Origin: Oreohelix idahoensis
Lineage: Eukaryota > Mollusca > Gastropoda > Stylommatophora > Oreohelicidae
Assembly (NCBI GenBank): GCA_024509875.1
Contig: JAMPIV010000591.1
Coordinates: forward strand, 48,601-112,600
Length of the DNA: 64,000 nucleotides
Direction of reading: 5' to 3'
A program made the position numbers and the translations under genes. The notes beneath the pieces are model-generated. The model was given only the letters and a program-made list of their open reading frames with translations. It did not search any database and was not told the DNA's origin. Position 1 is the first letter of the stretch, and each line of letters starts with the position of its first letter. Positions 1 to 11,464 of this stretch are shown one piece after another.

Positions 1-1283
1 TTACATACCGGAAGAGTGGAGGCTTTTCATTGATTCATCCAAGACAAGTCTTAAAGCTGTTTTGTTGAATAATGGTAATGTATTACCGTCAATTCCAGTT
101 GGTCACGCAGTTCATATGAAAGAAACTTATGAAAACATTAAGCAGCTTTTGAAGTGTATAAACTACGATCATCATCATCATTGGTCACTTTGCGGTGACT
201 TAAAAGTGGTCGCTCTTTTGCTTGGACTACAGGGTGGATACACCAAGTACTGTTGCTTTCTCTGTGAGTGGGATAGCCGTGCACGAAGTGACCATTACAT
301 CAGAAGACATTGGCCAATCAGGCAGTCATTGCAGCCTGCAGTAAGAACGTTGAGAACCCAGCGGTTGTCGACACCAGCAAGATTTTGTTGCCACCCTTGC
401 ACATTAAGCTGGGTCTCATGAAAAACTTTGTCAAGGCAATGGAGAAAACAGATGAGGCTTTCAAATACCTCATCAGAAAATTTCCAAGACTGAGTGAAGC
501 AAAAATAAGAGAGGGAGTATTTGTTGGTCCGCAAATTCGAAAACTTCTTCATGATGACGAGTTTTCTTTGCGTGTTGCATGGCAAGGAAAAAGCAGCATG
601 GCTAGCATTTAAGTCAGTGGTGGACAATTTTCTTGGAAACAACAGATCTGATAATTACAATGAAATTGTAGAAAATCTCCTTCAGAAGTATAAGAGTCTT
701 GGCTGCAACATGTCTTTGAAAATTCATTTTCTGGATTCTCATCTGGATTTCTTTACGTCAAACTGTGGAGCGGTCAGTGATGAGCATGGTGAACGATTTC
801 ACCAGGACATTGCTGCTATGGAGACAAGGTATCAAGGCAATTGGAGCCCTTCAATGCTTGTTGATTACTGTTGGACTGTGACAAGAGACACCTCATCGAT
901 TGACTACAAGAAGCAAGCAAAGAGAGCTCGAACAGCGACTGAATAATGACGGAATGGGTTCAAATGTGCCTTTTTAAAGCATGATATGTGAACTTTAAAT
1001 AATGTTTTTATTTTTTCTATCATTTTATGTTAAAATATCAATTAATTGAGTATGTAACCACAATTTTTATAATGCTAAAGTAGAAAGACTAGCTGTTTAG
1101 CCCAGAGAAGTAAACAAACATACATTATTTGTATTACTGTAATGTAAATTCATCATTAAAAAAAAAACCAGAGCCAATTGGTGAATTTCATTATGATATT
1201 TGAAATCAGCATGTCAAAATCAATAAGAAATGGTACATTTAATTTCTGGTACAAAAAAACTTTTGAAAATTTGTTGACTAGTG
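1..1283 (+). mobile_element. CACTA-like DNA transposon T, left copy (5' part outside window)
   Basis: This is the mirrored copy of the element at 45091-47350. It carries the 3' part of the transposase gene, a noncoding 3' stretch (947-1270) and the terminal inverted repeat TTGTTGACTAGTG at 1271-1283. The next three bases, TAA, are the target-site duplication seen as TTA in the opposite orientation on the right arm. The 5' end lies before base 1. Confidence 0.75.
2..946 (+). pseudogene. CACTA-type transposase, C-terminal part, frameshifted
   Basis: The frame is open from base 2, continues past two shifts and ends at the stop at 944-946. Readable blocks in order are WRLFIDSSK, CGDLKVVALLLGLQGGY, YCCFLCEWDSRA, PPLHIKLGLMKNF and DEHGERFHQD. 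I recognise this as a family present in many copies in arthropod genomes, usually left as uncharacterised. The first shift, near 345-355, is also present in the right-arm copy. The second, an extra T near 561-565, is only here. The copy also has one more CAT (His) codon near 170-180 than the right arm. The two aspartates, the CxxC after the second one and the late glutamate are candidates for a DDE catalytic set; that assignment is inference. Confidence 0.7.
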
Positions 1284-1943
1284 TAATTATAACAACTACG
1301 ACCGATCGCGATCTCTCTCATTTTTTAACAGGAATAACTCACCATACCGAACATACGGTCAAAGGGACAATAGTTATTTTCGTAATTGGCGTTCAAACCA
1401 AAATAGTGCCCAAAACAAGTCAAATAACTGTAACAATGTCAGAAATGATCGTAATATATAAAGAGGTAGGGACAGAAATGTAAATAATAAACAACATCGC
1501 CAGGCTAATTCTGCTCATCATGATCTGCAGGCTAATATAGATCAGAGTACAAATATTGATGTCCATAATGCATCATCTTGTTCTTTAGATTTCGAGCAGG
1601 CTACATTTTGTCATCAATGCACAACATTGTTCCAGCCCGAGGCGATCACGACGTTGCGTTGGGCTATGCCTTGCCAAGTCTCCTTGCGATGTCTACCGCC
1701 ATGTCAGCATCTACACACGATGGGAGAGGGTCTCTTACATTACACAAAGGATTTGCAAATAAGATCCCCGTGTCTATTTTGTTTGACACTGGATGTTTCA
1801 ACCGTAGGAATTAGACAATCTTTGTATACCCGTCATTAGCGACAGGAAAAAGTGTGTCACATTTGGTGGTACAGTTGAGACATTCCCAACTGCGATTATA
1901 GATTTGCATACATCATTTTTTTACAGGAAAGATCCAGGCATGT
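1284..1943 (+). pseudogene. Element B gag tail and protease start, left copy
   Basis: This is the mirror of 44438-45087. An Asn/Arg-rich gag tail is followed by a CxxC block (FCHQC, near 1608-1622) and then the protease block FDTGC near 1788-1802, which is frame-broken right after it. The sequence stops at 1943, where element A was inserted; the last five bases, CATGT, correspond to the CCTGT duplication on the right arm with one mismatch. This is a dead fragment of a Ty3/gypsy-type gag-pol gene. Confidence 0.65.
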
Positions 1944-3022
1944 TGATGCGTGATGCCATATGATGATGGATGGTATCCGCATGTCTGGTTTTGTGTAGTG
2001 TGCAGATGTGTTCAGTCAAAACAATGTTCATACAAAAATAACAGGGCAATCCACATAGGACGTCAGTAAACTCACGACGTATAAAGTCAATGATTCTTGG
2101 AACAGCCGTTGACGTTTTTCTTCATTATTTATTGTGGACGCCACAGTGACAAAATGGTTACGCGAATATGTAGACACATCAAACAGTCATTATCACAGCA
2201 ACATTCAATACAGCAATAGACGGTAGACAGCATTACAATGATGAGTCAGATGCATGTTATATTTCATAGTGCTGTAAATGTAGTCAGGTGAAAAACTCCA
2301 TCCTTTTCTATAACAGCCATGAGATAACCAGATGTATGAAATCAGTTCACTCTCCGTAATCTGACTTCAGCAAGACAGACACGTCTGCCGAAGTATAAAT
2401 AATGTCCTCAAAAATATCCTCTAGATAACAAAGGTTTTTCAAACCTAGTTCAGGTAACCAAGTAGCAAGTAATAGTCCTTGGGACCTGCATCAACCGATG
2501 CAGCACAATACAGCGACATGTGAGCTAGGAAAACATCTCGTGACGACGACTTTCGAAGACAGGCTATGAACCAGAAATCGTTCACGACCAAAAATCGATA
2601 GAGTTAATGAAAATGTTAATTTACCTTGCCTTCCGGAAATACACAGAAATATTATGCCTCCCGGCATGTGGGAAACACTAGAGGTATTATCTCGAATAAA
2701 CGAAATATCCATTAAGAGGACTACACATCCCTGACAGAACAAAAAATAGCGGAGATCCCCTCTTCAACGAGGCATCTCTTTCGCCATTCCAAATCGCTCA
2801 CTCCACTAGTGGTGGGCGGAAACCGATCGACCAAAAAGCAAGACAAGTCATGCGCAGTCCAGCGCAAAATGACCACAGCTCAAACTTAACTGCATTCGAT
2901 ACCAACGCGAGAAGACAAATGCTTACCGAGAAAAGTAACTATAAATTTCAAGCAGTTGTTGCCCTTGCGTTATAAAATAGATATTGAAATAAAACGATGT
3001 TGCGAGAATTTATCACGCAACA
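1944..3022 (-). repeat. 3' LTR of element A (left copy)
   Basis: This 1079-bp repeat matches 10293-11464 and both right-arm LTRs. It ends TG...CA, with an inverted CGCAACA/TGTTGCG pair at the tip. On the minus strand it is preceded by a purine-rich tract (complement of 3023-3040), as expected for the plus-strand primer site. Confidence 0.88.
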
Positions 3023-3781
3023 TATCACCACCTCCTCCCGATAAAAAAAAAAAATGTGGAACATATTTTTTTTTTTTAAATATCAAAGAGCATGCGATAA
3101 GCGGCTCAAAACGCACGAATTATGCGCTGATAATTAATTAAATTGCCTAACATGAGGCTAAATATAGAGTGTCTGGTGAGGATATACCTCAACAGAAAAA
3201 TAAATATGTCTCAAAAAATATTCACATCGGGGAGGTGTCACCAACACACATCACGTTAGCATGTAAACACAATATACGTATGCAAGTTTACCATAATCAT
3301 CATTAAACAGCATACTCTAATATTGTCTTTAAAAATGGATGTACAAATCTGATAGGAAAATTTAAATAGTACATTATTTGACATGTAATGACATAAGTAC
3401 ATAGTAAAGTTAAACTACATGACGATCCAGGACATATGCTCTGGTATTCCGAGGGTAAGTACACAATCTAGAACTCGTCATGCTTGATACTAGTAAGGTA
3501 AGTCCTCAGCTCATCAATGACATTCTGAGAAAGTACAAACAATATAATGCTAATTAATAACTAATATGCTTCATAAGGTACAATACATTATTAATAATTG
3601 TGGCTGTTTAGTAAACTAACGGCCCTTATATTAACTACTCAGTCCTCCTCTATCATCTTAAAAACGAACAGAATAAGATGACAACAAAGCACGATAGTGT
3701 GTACATATAAAGTGAGTACAGATGTGCTAATCTATTGTAGTAATATAGGTGTGTTATGACTCCAAAATCGCAGCCATCACA
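3023..3781 (-). other. Element A region between RNase H and 3' LTR (left copy)
   Basis: About 760 bp without a convincing reading frame contain the polypurine tract next to the LTR (3023-3040) and T/A homopolymers near 3048-3079. There is no envelope-like gene. It mirrors 42586-43352. Confidence 0.7.
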
Positions 3782-5550
3782 TTATCCGCACCACGGATAG
3801 CTCGTACCGTGAAGTGAAAAGTGTTGAAGAGCTATAGCATATCGAGTGGATCTCGAACTCTTCAAATTCTTAGTCTGAATAGCTGTAAGAGCTTTCTGAT
3901 CAGTCTCTAGAATGAAATGTGCGCCCAGGAGGAATCTTTGTAGCTTTAGAATTGACCAAACCATCGCTAACAACTCACGGTCTAAAACCGAGTAGTTCCT
4001 CTCTGCCGCATTTAGTTTTCTAGAAATGTACATAACAGGATGCAGAGTATTTGCATATTCTTGCATCAGTGCTGCTCCAATCCCAGTGGATGAAGCATCA
4101 CTCCGAAGAACAAAAGTATTATCAAGAGTAGGTAATCTTAAGATGGGAGGAGAAGAAAATATATTCTTGATTTGGTCTAATGAAGATTGGCATTCTTCAG
4201 ACCAACGGACCAGATTAGGCGAACCTTTCTTCAACAATGTTGAGAGAGGTGCCATGATCGAAGATAAATTTGGAATAAATCTCCCATAAAATTGAATTAA
4301 ACCTAAGAGACTCCTAACTTGTTTCTTCGTTTTAGGAACAGAGATGTTCAGTATTTTGGAAGTATTGTGCTCTTCTGTCTTCAAGAGACCATGACCAACA
4401 CGATGACCCAGGAAAGAGATTTCACCAAAACCAACAAAAGCTTTAGAAGGTTTTGCTGTCAAATTATTCTCACGTAGAGTGGACAGTAAGTCATATAACC
4501 CTATATAGTGATCTTCCCAGGTATCACTGAAGAGACAGATGTCATCTAAGTATGCGATGACATCCGAACGATGTGACAGAATTCGACGCATCATGCGAAC
4601 GAAAGTGGCAGGGGCGTTCATGAGACCAAAAGGCATAACATTCCATTGAAAATAACCCCTAGGTGTAGAAAAAGCAGTAAGAGGTTTGGCATGCTCTGCT
4701 AAAGGCACTTGCCAATAACCTTTAGACAAGTCAAGTTTAGTGAAGAATCTAGAATTAGAAAGTCTAATCAGTAGATCTTCTAACAAAGGCATCGGTTCAG
4801 CATCGAACTTTGTGACCTGATTCAATTTGCGATAATCAACACAAATTCGTATGTTCTTATCCTTCTTCCGGACAATAACCATGGAAGAAGAATATGGTGA
4901 AGTCGATGGTTCAATTATATTTAATTGAATCATTTCATCCAATTCCTTTTCCACTTGCGACTGAAAGTGTATAGGAATAGGATACGGCCTAACCCTAATT
5001 GGATTATTGTCGGTAAGAATTATGTCATGTTCTATGACATCTGTGTGTCCAGGAATGTCAGTGAGAACATCCTGATATGTTTGTAACATCGACGAGACTT
5101 GTCGATGTTCGTCACCAGAAAGATTAGGAGAAACAGAAACGTTTTTCCAAGATTCCGTGGAATGTAATGGAACCACTGGAAGGGGAAGGTTGACATCAGA
5201 GAAGGTAGCTTCCTCATCCTGTATGACAGACAGGGATGAATAATGACCGTGAGGTGCAGGAGCATCCTCCGTTGCCTGGAAAATAGGCAGCAAATAGTCC
5301 GGACGTTCGTGAAATTCCGAAAGCATGTTTATGTGGAAAGTTTTATGCTTTCCATCAATATCGACCACATAGTAAACATCGGAAATCCGAGAGACTATTG
5401 CATACGGACCTTTCCATGCAATAAGAAGTCTATTTTCCCTACTGGGGAGTAGGACGAATGCTTTGTCACCTGGACAAAGTTGTCGTAGACATCTATTCTT
5501 GTTAGCAAACTGTCTTGCATTCTCTTTAGCAATTTCTGATGAAGCAGTTG
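3782..5550 (-). pseudogene. Element A reverse transcriptase-RNase H, left copy
   Basis: The frame runs from the end of the integrase GPY/F-like domain (IDGKHKTFHINML) through an aspartic, Pro-rich linker into a Ty3/gypsy-type RT. Visible blocks are RKKDKNIRICVDYRKLN, KLDLSKGYWQVPL, MPFGLMNAPATF and YLDD, then RNase H blocks RSDASSTGIGAAL, LDRELLAMVW and LETDQKAL. The C terminus is shifted after YAIALQ, so the last part of RNase H is lost here but present on the right arm. Conversely, the HERPDYLLP join between integrase and RT is in frame here and shifted on the right. Confidence 0.85.
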
Positions 5551-6426
5551 CTAGCTTACATGCCTCAATGCTCTTTTGTCTAAGAGCAATGACATACTCC
5601 TTATGGAGGAATTTTGATTTTCATCGTCTAAGTTCATCGGCAAGTGATGTGGAACGTGTATATTAAAGACATAGGGGCCGGCGAGGACAGCGCAGCCAAA
5701 GACAAGTTCGAAGGGAGAAAATCCTGTGTGTTCATTAGGGACTTCTCTATCGGCAAAGAGAGCCGCGGGTAAAACCCTGTCCCAATCTTGAGGATGATCT
5801 TCAGTTATCTTACCAAGCAAAGTCTTGAGCGTTCTATTCAGACGCTCAACTAACCCATTAGACATAGGATGGTAGATATTACTGAGAGATCGTTCAATAT
5901 GTAAGGTAGACATTACCTGTGACATTAGTGGTCCGGATATGATTTGAAAACAAGTGCCATGTGTCTGATAATATTTCTCATGGGAAACCCCAATCGAGAA
6001 ATATTATCAACCCAAAAGAGCTTCAGCGAAAAATTGTGAGTAGGTTATTGCACCTCTTTAGAGGAATAAGCATCTGGCGCCAACGTGTGCACATATCGAC
6101 ACATGTAAGGATAAACTGATGTCCTCTGGCCGACTTGACCTTAAAATGTCCAATCAGAAAACAATGGCCAATATACTGGAACGGCCGAAATAGGAATGTC
6201 CCGCCAAGCCTGGAAAGGCGCAGCATGGTCGTTGGTCCTCCTTGATTTGACCTCCTAGAACCAATACCGTGGCATGTTCGGACCAGTATTTAACGTAAAG
6301 TCCCTTATTGGATCAAAAGGCCAAAAGTAAAGCCGCATGACTCGCGACTTCCCGTACGGGACATATAACCCATTTGTTCCCTTGTCTACATTGCGAATTC
6401 ATGTAGTGCTTGTTGTAATATATTTG
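5551..6426 (-). pseudogene. Element A integrase, left copy, broken
   Basis: This matches 39890-40780 on the right arm. The C-terminal core with NGLVERLNRTLK, the catalytic glutamate block, is open at about 5600-5925. Upstream, the first catalytic Asp block and the zinc-binding HHCC region (about 6230-6420) are scrambled by many small indels. Quality in 5.93-6.43 kb is much worse than in the flanking RT, so errors cluster in patches rather than rising smoothly. Confidence 0.7.
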
Positions 6427-7194
6427 CTACTCCATCATGCTCTTGGGAACAAGTATTTGCGAATGTGCCGACGTAGTCGAATCTTGTACCATACGTACAA
6501 GTACGCCGTTTCTCATTGCAATCCAAGATTTTCTATTTGTATCCTGATTCGGATCACCTTTCTTCGCAAGAACGAAGAATTTTTTTAAAGAAGGATCTTC
6601 TTCTTGCAATTTTATGAAAGAGTCACGAGTGATTACTAAGTGACTATCTTGGCTATCAACTTCATTATCACTATTCAGTGAAGTTTCGGGTGTTTGTAGA
6701 GCTTGTGCTCTTGTAACCACTGCATTTGTAGCTTGCATGTTATTATCTTCCCAAGCAGCAATCTGCTGTGGGGTACACTCCCTAACTCCGTGAATACGAC
6801 CAATAATAAGGTCCGCAATAGGGTTTAGGGTACATAGACAAGCTAAGCACAACACCAGTAAAAGGAAGAAGAGTGTCTTTGCGAATTACTGCAGTACGGA
6901 AATTTTTCAAGAGTGCCGCCTAATGGGACACATGTAATAACCCTTCCTGTGTATCACTAGATGGAACTTTCAAGCGATTGTCTAACAACCAATAGTGTGC
7001 ATCCGGAATTCAAAAAAATAGTAGTGAACGAAAGGTGTATCAAATTATACATGAACCTTATGTAGTTTTTTTTTTTTTTTTGAATTAAAGAAACCTCCCG
7101 TCATGCGCAACAGCAGCAGGAAGAGCGGGAAGTGGGTGACCACAACTCAAAGTAGTTATGGTACCCGGTTCGAATAAAGTACTGCATTGGAGGC
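6427..7194 (-). pseudogene. Element A zinc motif and protease, left copy
   Basis: This is the mirror of 39240-39850. The CxxC codons of the RING-like motif lie near 7180-7194 and are in frame with the upstream gag here. The flap-like block ADLIIGRIHGVRECTPQQ is readable near 6780-6820. Downstream, the frame runs without a break into the integrase start (DPSLKKFFVLAKKGDPN), which is shifted on the right arm by one extra A. The segment around 6840-7130 is damaged. Confidence 0.7.
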
Positions 7195-8847
7195 ATTTGT
7201 TTGCTCTCCCAAAGTCAAATGCAGAACCAGGGACCGCGTCCTAAGGTTTTTATTATCAACAAACATGATTACAGGCTCCCCTCAGTTTCCTGTTGTAAAG
7301 ATATTAGCCTTGCTTGATATCTATTTTTTTGTGTTTGAGATCTACCCCGGACAATTATTTACCTCTGGATGTTTATCAGAGTTATTTATTTATCTCTGCC
7401 TGTTTATTCATTGTTCTCTTATTTGGTAATTTGTTATCATGATTCGCATTCCAGTTTTCACACATTACTATCTTGTTCACAATGATTGCGAACATCTAAT
7501 TTGGTTTGGGTTCAGAGGTCTTCGGCAGGAATAACCTCTATTACCATATCCTCTTTTGAAATGCTTATAATTATTAGGGTTGGGAAAGTAACGACCACTA
7601 TTCAGGTTGTCTCCAATTCATCGAAGATGAAATTCACCATGATTTGCACATGATTTTTGACTGAAATTTCCCGCTGCCCTTTCTATCAAAATTTTGTTTG
7701 GGATCTCTACGAAGCAAAGTTTTTGGCCATACGGAGCTGCCGAAGCAACTGGTAAACCTTCTTTCACCTTAGAGTTACCCATGGTTATGTGTGGGTGCGC
7801 AGTTACGTATTGGCAACAGAAATCTTCCATTTCTTTTATTGTTTTAGGTTTACGTTCATGAAGGAAAGCAAGGAAAGACTCATTGACAGACGACATGACT
7901 ATGTCTCTAAGTATTAAGTCCATAAGTCCTTCATAAGTTTTTTCCGTCTTAGATAGTTCAACCCATTGTGAGAAAGTAATGCGTATTCTTGCAATAAACT
8001 CGGAGAATTCAACTCCATTTTCAGGTAACATGTTTTTAAATTGTAGACGATAGCCGTCTTCGTTAAGCTGATATTTCTTTAACAGAGCGGCCCTGACAAC
8101 CTCATAATTGTTCTTGTCAGGTTCATCCACCATATTTAATATACTTAGAGCTTTACCTGTCAGTATCCCTGATAACTGATAAACATATTTTGCTTTGTCT
8201 ATGTTATGAGCTGTACATGCTTGTTCAAATCTGTCCAGATTTGAACAATATGTCATCACTGGAAGGACTAAATGTTGGTAACTTAATCTTAAAAGTATCA
8301 TTATTAGCCTTACCAGAAGATGAACCCTTGTTTGAATCATTACCATTACTCATGTTCATCAATTTCAATTTTTCCAACTCTAAAGCTAAGGCCTTTTCTT
8401 CATGTTCCATTTTTGCTTTCTCTTTCCTCTCATCAGATTCTCTCTGTAATCTTCTCTCCTCAGCCTGAGCCTCTATTTGAAGTCTTTCAGCTTCTTTTTC
8501 AAGTCTTTTATTTTCAGCCTCTTTTTCAAGTCTTTTATTTTCAGCCTCTTTTTCAAGTCTTTTATTTTCAGCCTCTTTTTCAAGTCTTTTATTTTCAGCC
8601 TCTAGCTGGAGTTTTCTTTCCTCAGCTTCTGATTCCCTTTTTTGTTTTTCCATTTCCATTTGGAATCTTTTTCATCCACCTGCATCTGCAGTTTCTTTTG
8701 TTCAGCTTCCATATGCAGTTTCTTTTGTTCAGCTTCCATTGCTTTATCATATCGAGCAGTTGCAAATTCTTCTAACTTATCACCAGTCTTCCCAAGCAAT
8801 TTACCCTGCTCAATAAAGTGCTCAAATGTAGACATGTTGTCTAACAT
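7195..8847 (-). pseudogene. Element A gag, left copy
   Basis: The start codon at 8847 (MLDNMSTFEH) is the same as at 37628 on the right arm. The order is a short N-terminal domain, a long charged coiled coil with four LEKEAENKR-type repeats, the capsid-like block (FKIKLPTFSPSSDD, YVYQLSGILTGKALSILN), then the basic Asn-rich tail, which is scrambled here at 7200-7610. Frame breaks lie near 8665 and 8235. The junction VVRAALLKKYQ is intact here but shifted on the right arm. Confidence 0.75.
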
Positions 8848-10292
8848 ATGAGTCCAAAACCTGAAATAATTAACTAATTTATTTCAAACCTAAGTGTAAC
8901 AAGTCTTAATTAAGCACTTGTATATTCACATCACATTATATTATCCCAGTCTCTGTGGGAAACAAGTCTCCAATCAAAGAACTTGTATATGAAATATCAG
9001 CACTCAATTCTTGATCATAAGTGCACTTCTCATTCAATAGTGCACAACACTATTCATCATTCATTTATCATCAGTGTAGTAGTAACAGTGCATTAGCATA
9101 GCCCATTAACTAATTACTATAACTGTAAACAATGACTATGTAAACACATGCAGAATGTAAACATTGAAAATGTAAACAATGCAAACAATGTAAACAATAA
9201 CAATGTAAACAATAACAAAGATCAGCAACAATACAAAAAAAAACGTTCGCAGAAATCAACTAAAAATAAAGCAGAAATTAATGAAATATCACAAAAAATG
9301 TGACGATATCTGCGATAGAATTAAACAAAATACATGACACCACAGTGTATAAACAAAAATGTTGTATGAAACTAAATTATAGACAAGAGTAGGCTAACAA
9401 ATACAAACAAATCAAAACAAAACTAAAGAATGCGAAATAATAACGAAAACAATATTAAAACATGTCATCACAGCCAACATAAATAGCAACAGAAGTCGCT
9501 TAGCAAATTCCAGTATCGGAAATTTGCAAACCCTACAGAAAACGCTCACAATAGACGACCTCTATGACGTGGCATAATCTAACGGAGACACCACCCAACC
9601 GAGAACCCGCTGAAATATAAACATATAAATATACAAATAACATATAGACATATAACATATAGAATGAGATGATACACAGAAGACTCAGCAGAAGTATAAG
9701 GGCACAGTTTACATACAAACAGGCCACTTAACTTATAGGCTTCCAATCGTCGAACAGCAGAAAAACGGATGTCAATCAACGTCCTAAAGAGCGAAGCTCC
9801 AACGATGATGGCACATCTGAACTGCTTCCACTGCTAACACGATGGTACAAGAGCTTCTGAAATACTGTGTGTTGAGTTGTTTCGGCACTTGACCTTCTAA
9901 TCCAAAGGTAAGTTGATGGAAATCGGTACTTGGCCTTCTTCAGAAAACAACCCGTTTCAACCGGCACTTGACCTTCTCAAAAAACGACAGCACTGGAACC
10001 TTGACAGCAGCAACTTGCTTGACTTGCGTAAAAGATAACAGCAGTCCGAGTTATCCGGCAACATGTAACAACGCCGGGTACTGTCAAATTCTTGTTTTCC
10101 GTCAAAAAAAGTTGAAATTTTTGACTTTTTTACCGGGCAACGCCGAGGTAACTTTGAAAAATTTTGAAGATGTTGACTGTATTGAAGAATGTTAATTTCT
10201 TGAAGGATGCTGATGAATTCTTGTTGAAAATGAAGTGGGTAAGGGACCCCGTGTTTGCTGGTACCAGATCAAACCAGCTTATGGCCACCAAA
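8848..10292 (-). other. Element A 5' leader, left copy
   Basis: This untranslated region lies between the 5' LTR and gag. It contains the GTAAACAAT-type repeats at about 9148-9215, imperfect copies of AAGGTCAAGTGCCG near 9830-9980, and the primer-binding site complement ending at 10290. No gene is supported; short open frames in it are not conserved in a coding manner. It mirrors 36195-37627. Confidence 0.7.
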
Positions 10293-11464
10293 TGATGCGT
10301 GATGCCATATGATGATGGATGGTATCCGCTGTCTGTTTTGTGTAGTGTGCAGATGTTTTCAGTCAAAAACAATGTTCATACAAAAATAACAGGGCAATCC
10401 ACATAGGACGTCAGTAAAAGCTCACGGACGGTATAAAAGTCAATTGGATTCATTGGAAACAGCCGTTGTCGTTTTTTCTTCACTATTTATTGTGGTCGCC
10501 ACAGTGACAAAATGGTTACGCGAATATGTAGGAACATCAAACCGTAATTATAACAGAAAAATTCAATACAGCAATGGAGAGTAGACAGCATTACAATGAT
10601 GAGTCAGATGCATGTTATATTTCATAGTGCTGTAAATGTAGTCAGGTGAAAAACTCCATCCTTTTCTATAACAGCCAGGAGATAACCAGATGTATGAGAT
10701 CAGTTCACTCCTCACCGTAATCTGACTTCAGCAAGACAGACACGTCTGCCGAAGTATAAATAATGTCCTCAAAAATATCCTCTAGATTACATAAAGGTTT
10801 TTCAAACCTAGTTCAGGTAACCAAGTAGCAAGTAATAGTCCTTGGGAGGACCTGCATCAACCGATGGCAGGCACATTACAGCGACATGTGAGCTTAGGAT
10901 AAAATAAACTCGTGGACGACGGTCTTTCGGATGACTGGCTTTGAACCAGAAATCGTTTCACGAACCAAAAATCGAAATAGTTTATGAAAAATGTTAACAT
11001 TATTAACCATGCCTTCCGGAATTACACAGTTTTATATAATGCCTTCCGGCAATGGTTGGGATAACACTTAGAGGTATTATCACGAATTAAAACGAAATAT
11101 CCTTTAAGGAAGGACAACACATCCATGACAGATCAAAAAATAGCGGTAGATCCCCTCTTCAACGAGGCATCTCTTTCGCCATTCCAAATCGCTCTCTTCC
11201 ACTAGTGTGGTGGGCGGAAAAACCGGATCGATCCAAAAAGCAAGGGACAAGTCATCTGCGCAGTCCAGCGCTAACTTGACCACAGCTCATAACTTAATCT
11301 GGCAATGTCGATAACCCAACGCTAAGAAGGGACTAAATTGCTTACCGATGAGAATAAGTGATACTTATAAATTTATCATGCTGATATGTTATGCCCTTGC
11401 GTTATAAAATAGATATGATTGGAAATAAATACGATGTTGCGTGAATTTAATCTCCACGCAACTT
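10293..11464 (-). repeat. 5' LTR of element A (left copy)
   Basis: This repeat is 1172 bp against 1079-1081 bp for the three other LTR copies in the window, with dozens of extra single bases. Because LTRs of one element should be nearly equal in length, this marks the start of the inner left arm with a high indel load. Confidence 0.85.

Larger units (their letters stand above)
1944..11464 (-). mobile_element. LTR retrotransposon A, left-arm (inverted) copy
   Basis: This is the inverted copy of the complete element at 35114-44432. Bounds are the two LTRs at 1944-3022 and 10293-11464, with CCTGT at 11465-11469 as the duplicated target and CATGT on the other side. Internal order on the minus strand is gag, protease, integrase, RT, RNase H. 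Several frame breaks of the right-arm copy are absent here and vice versa: gag joins protease without a shift here, whereas on the right it does not. Confidence 0.85.

Noticed and set aside
4026..4289. Frame antisense to RNase H (also 42033-42296)
   Set aside because: A shadow of a well-supported RT-RNase H frame on the other strand.
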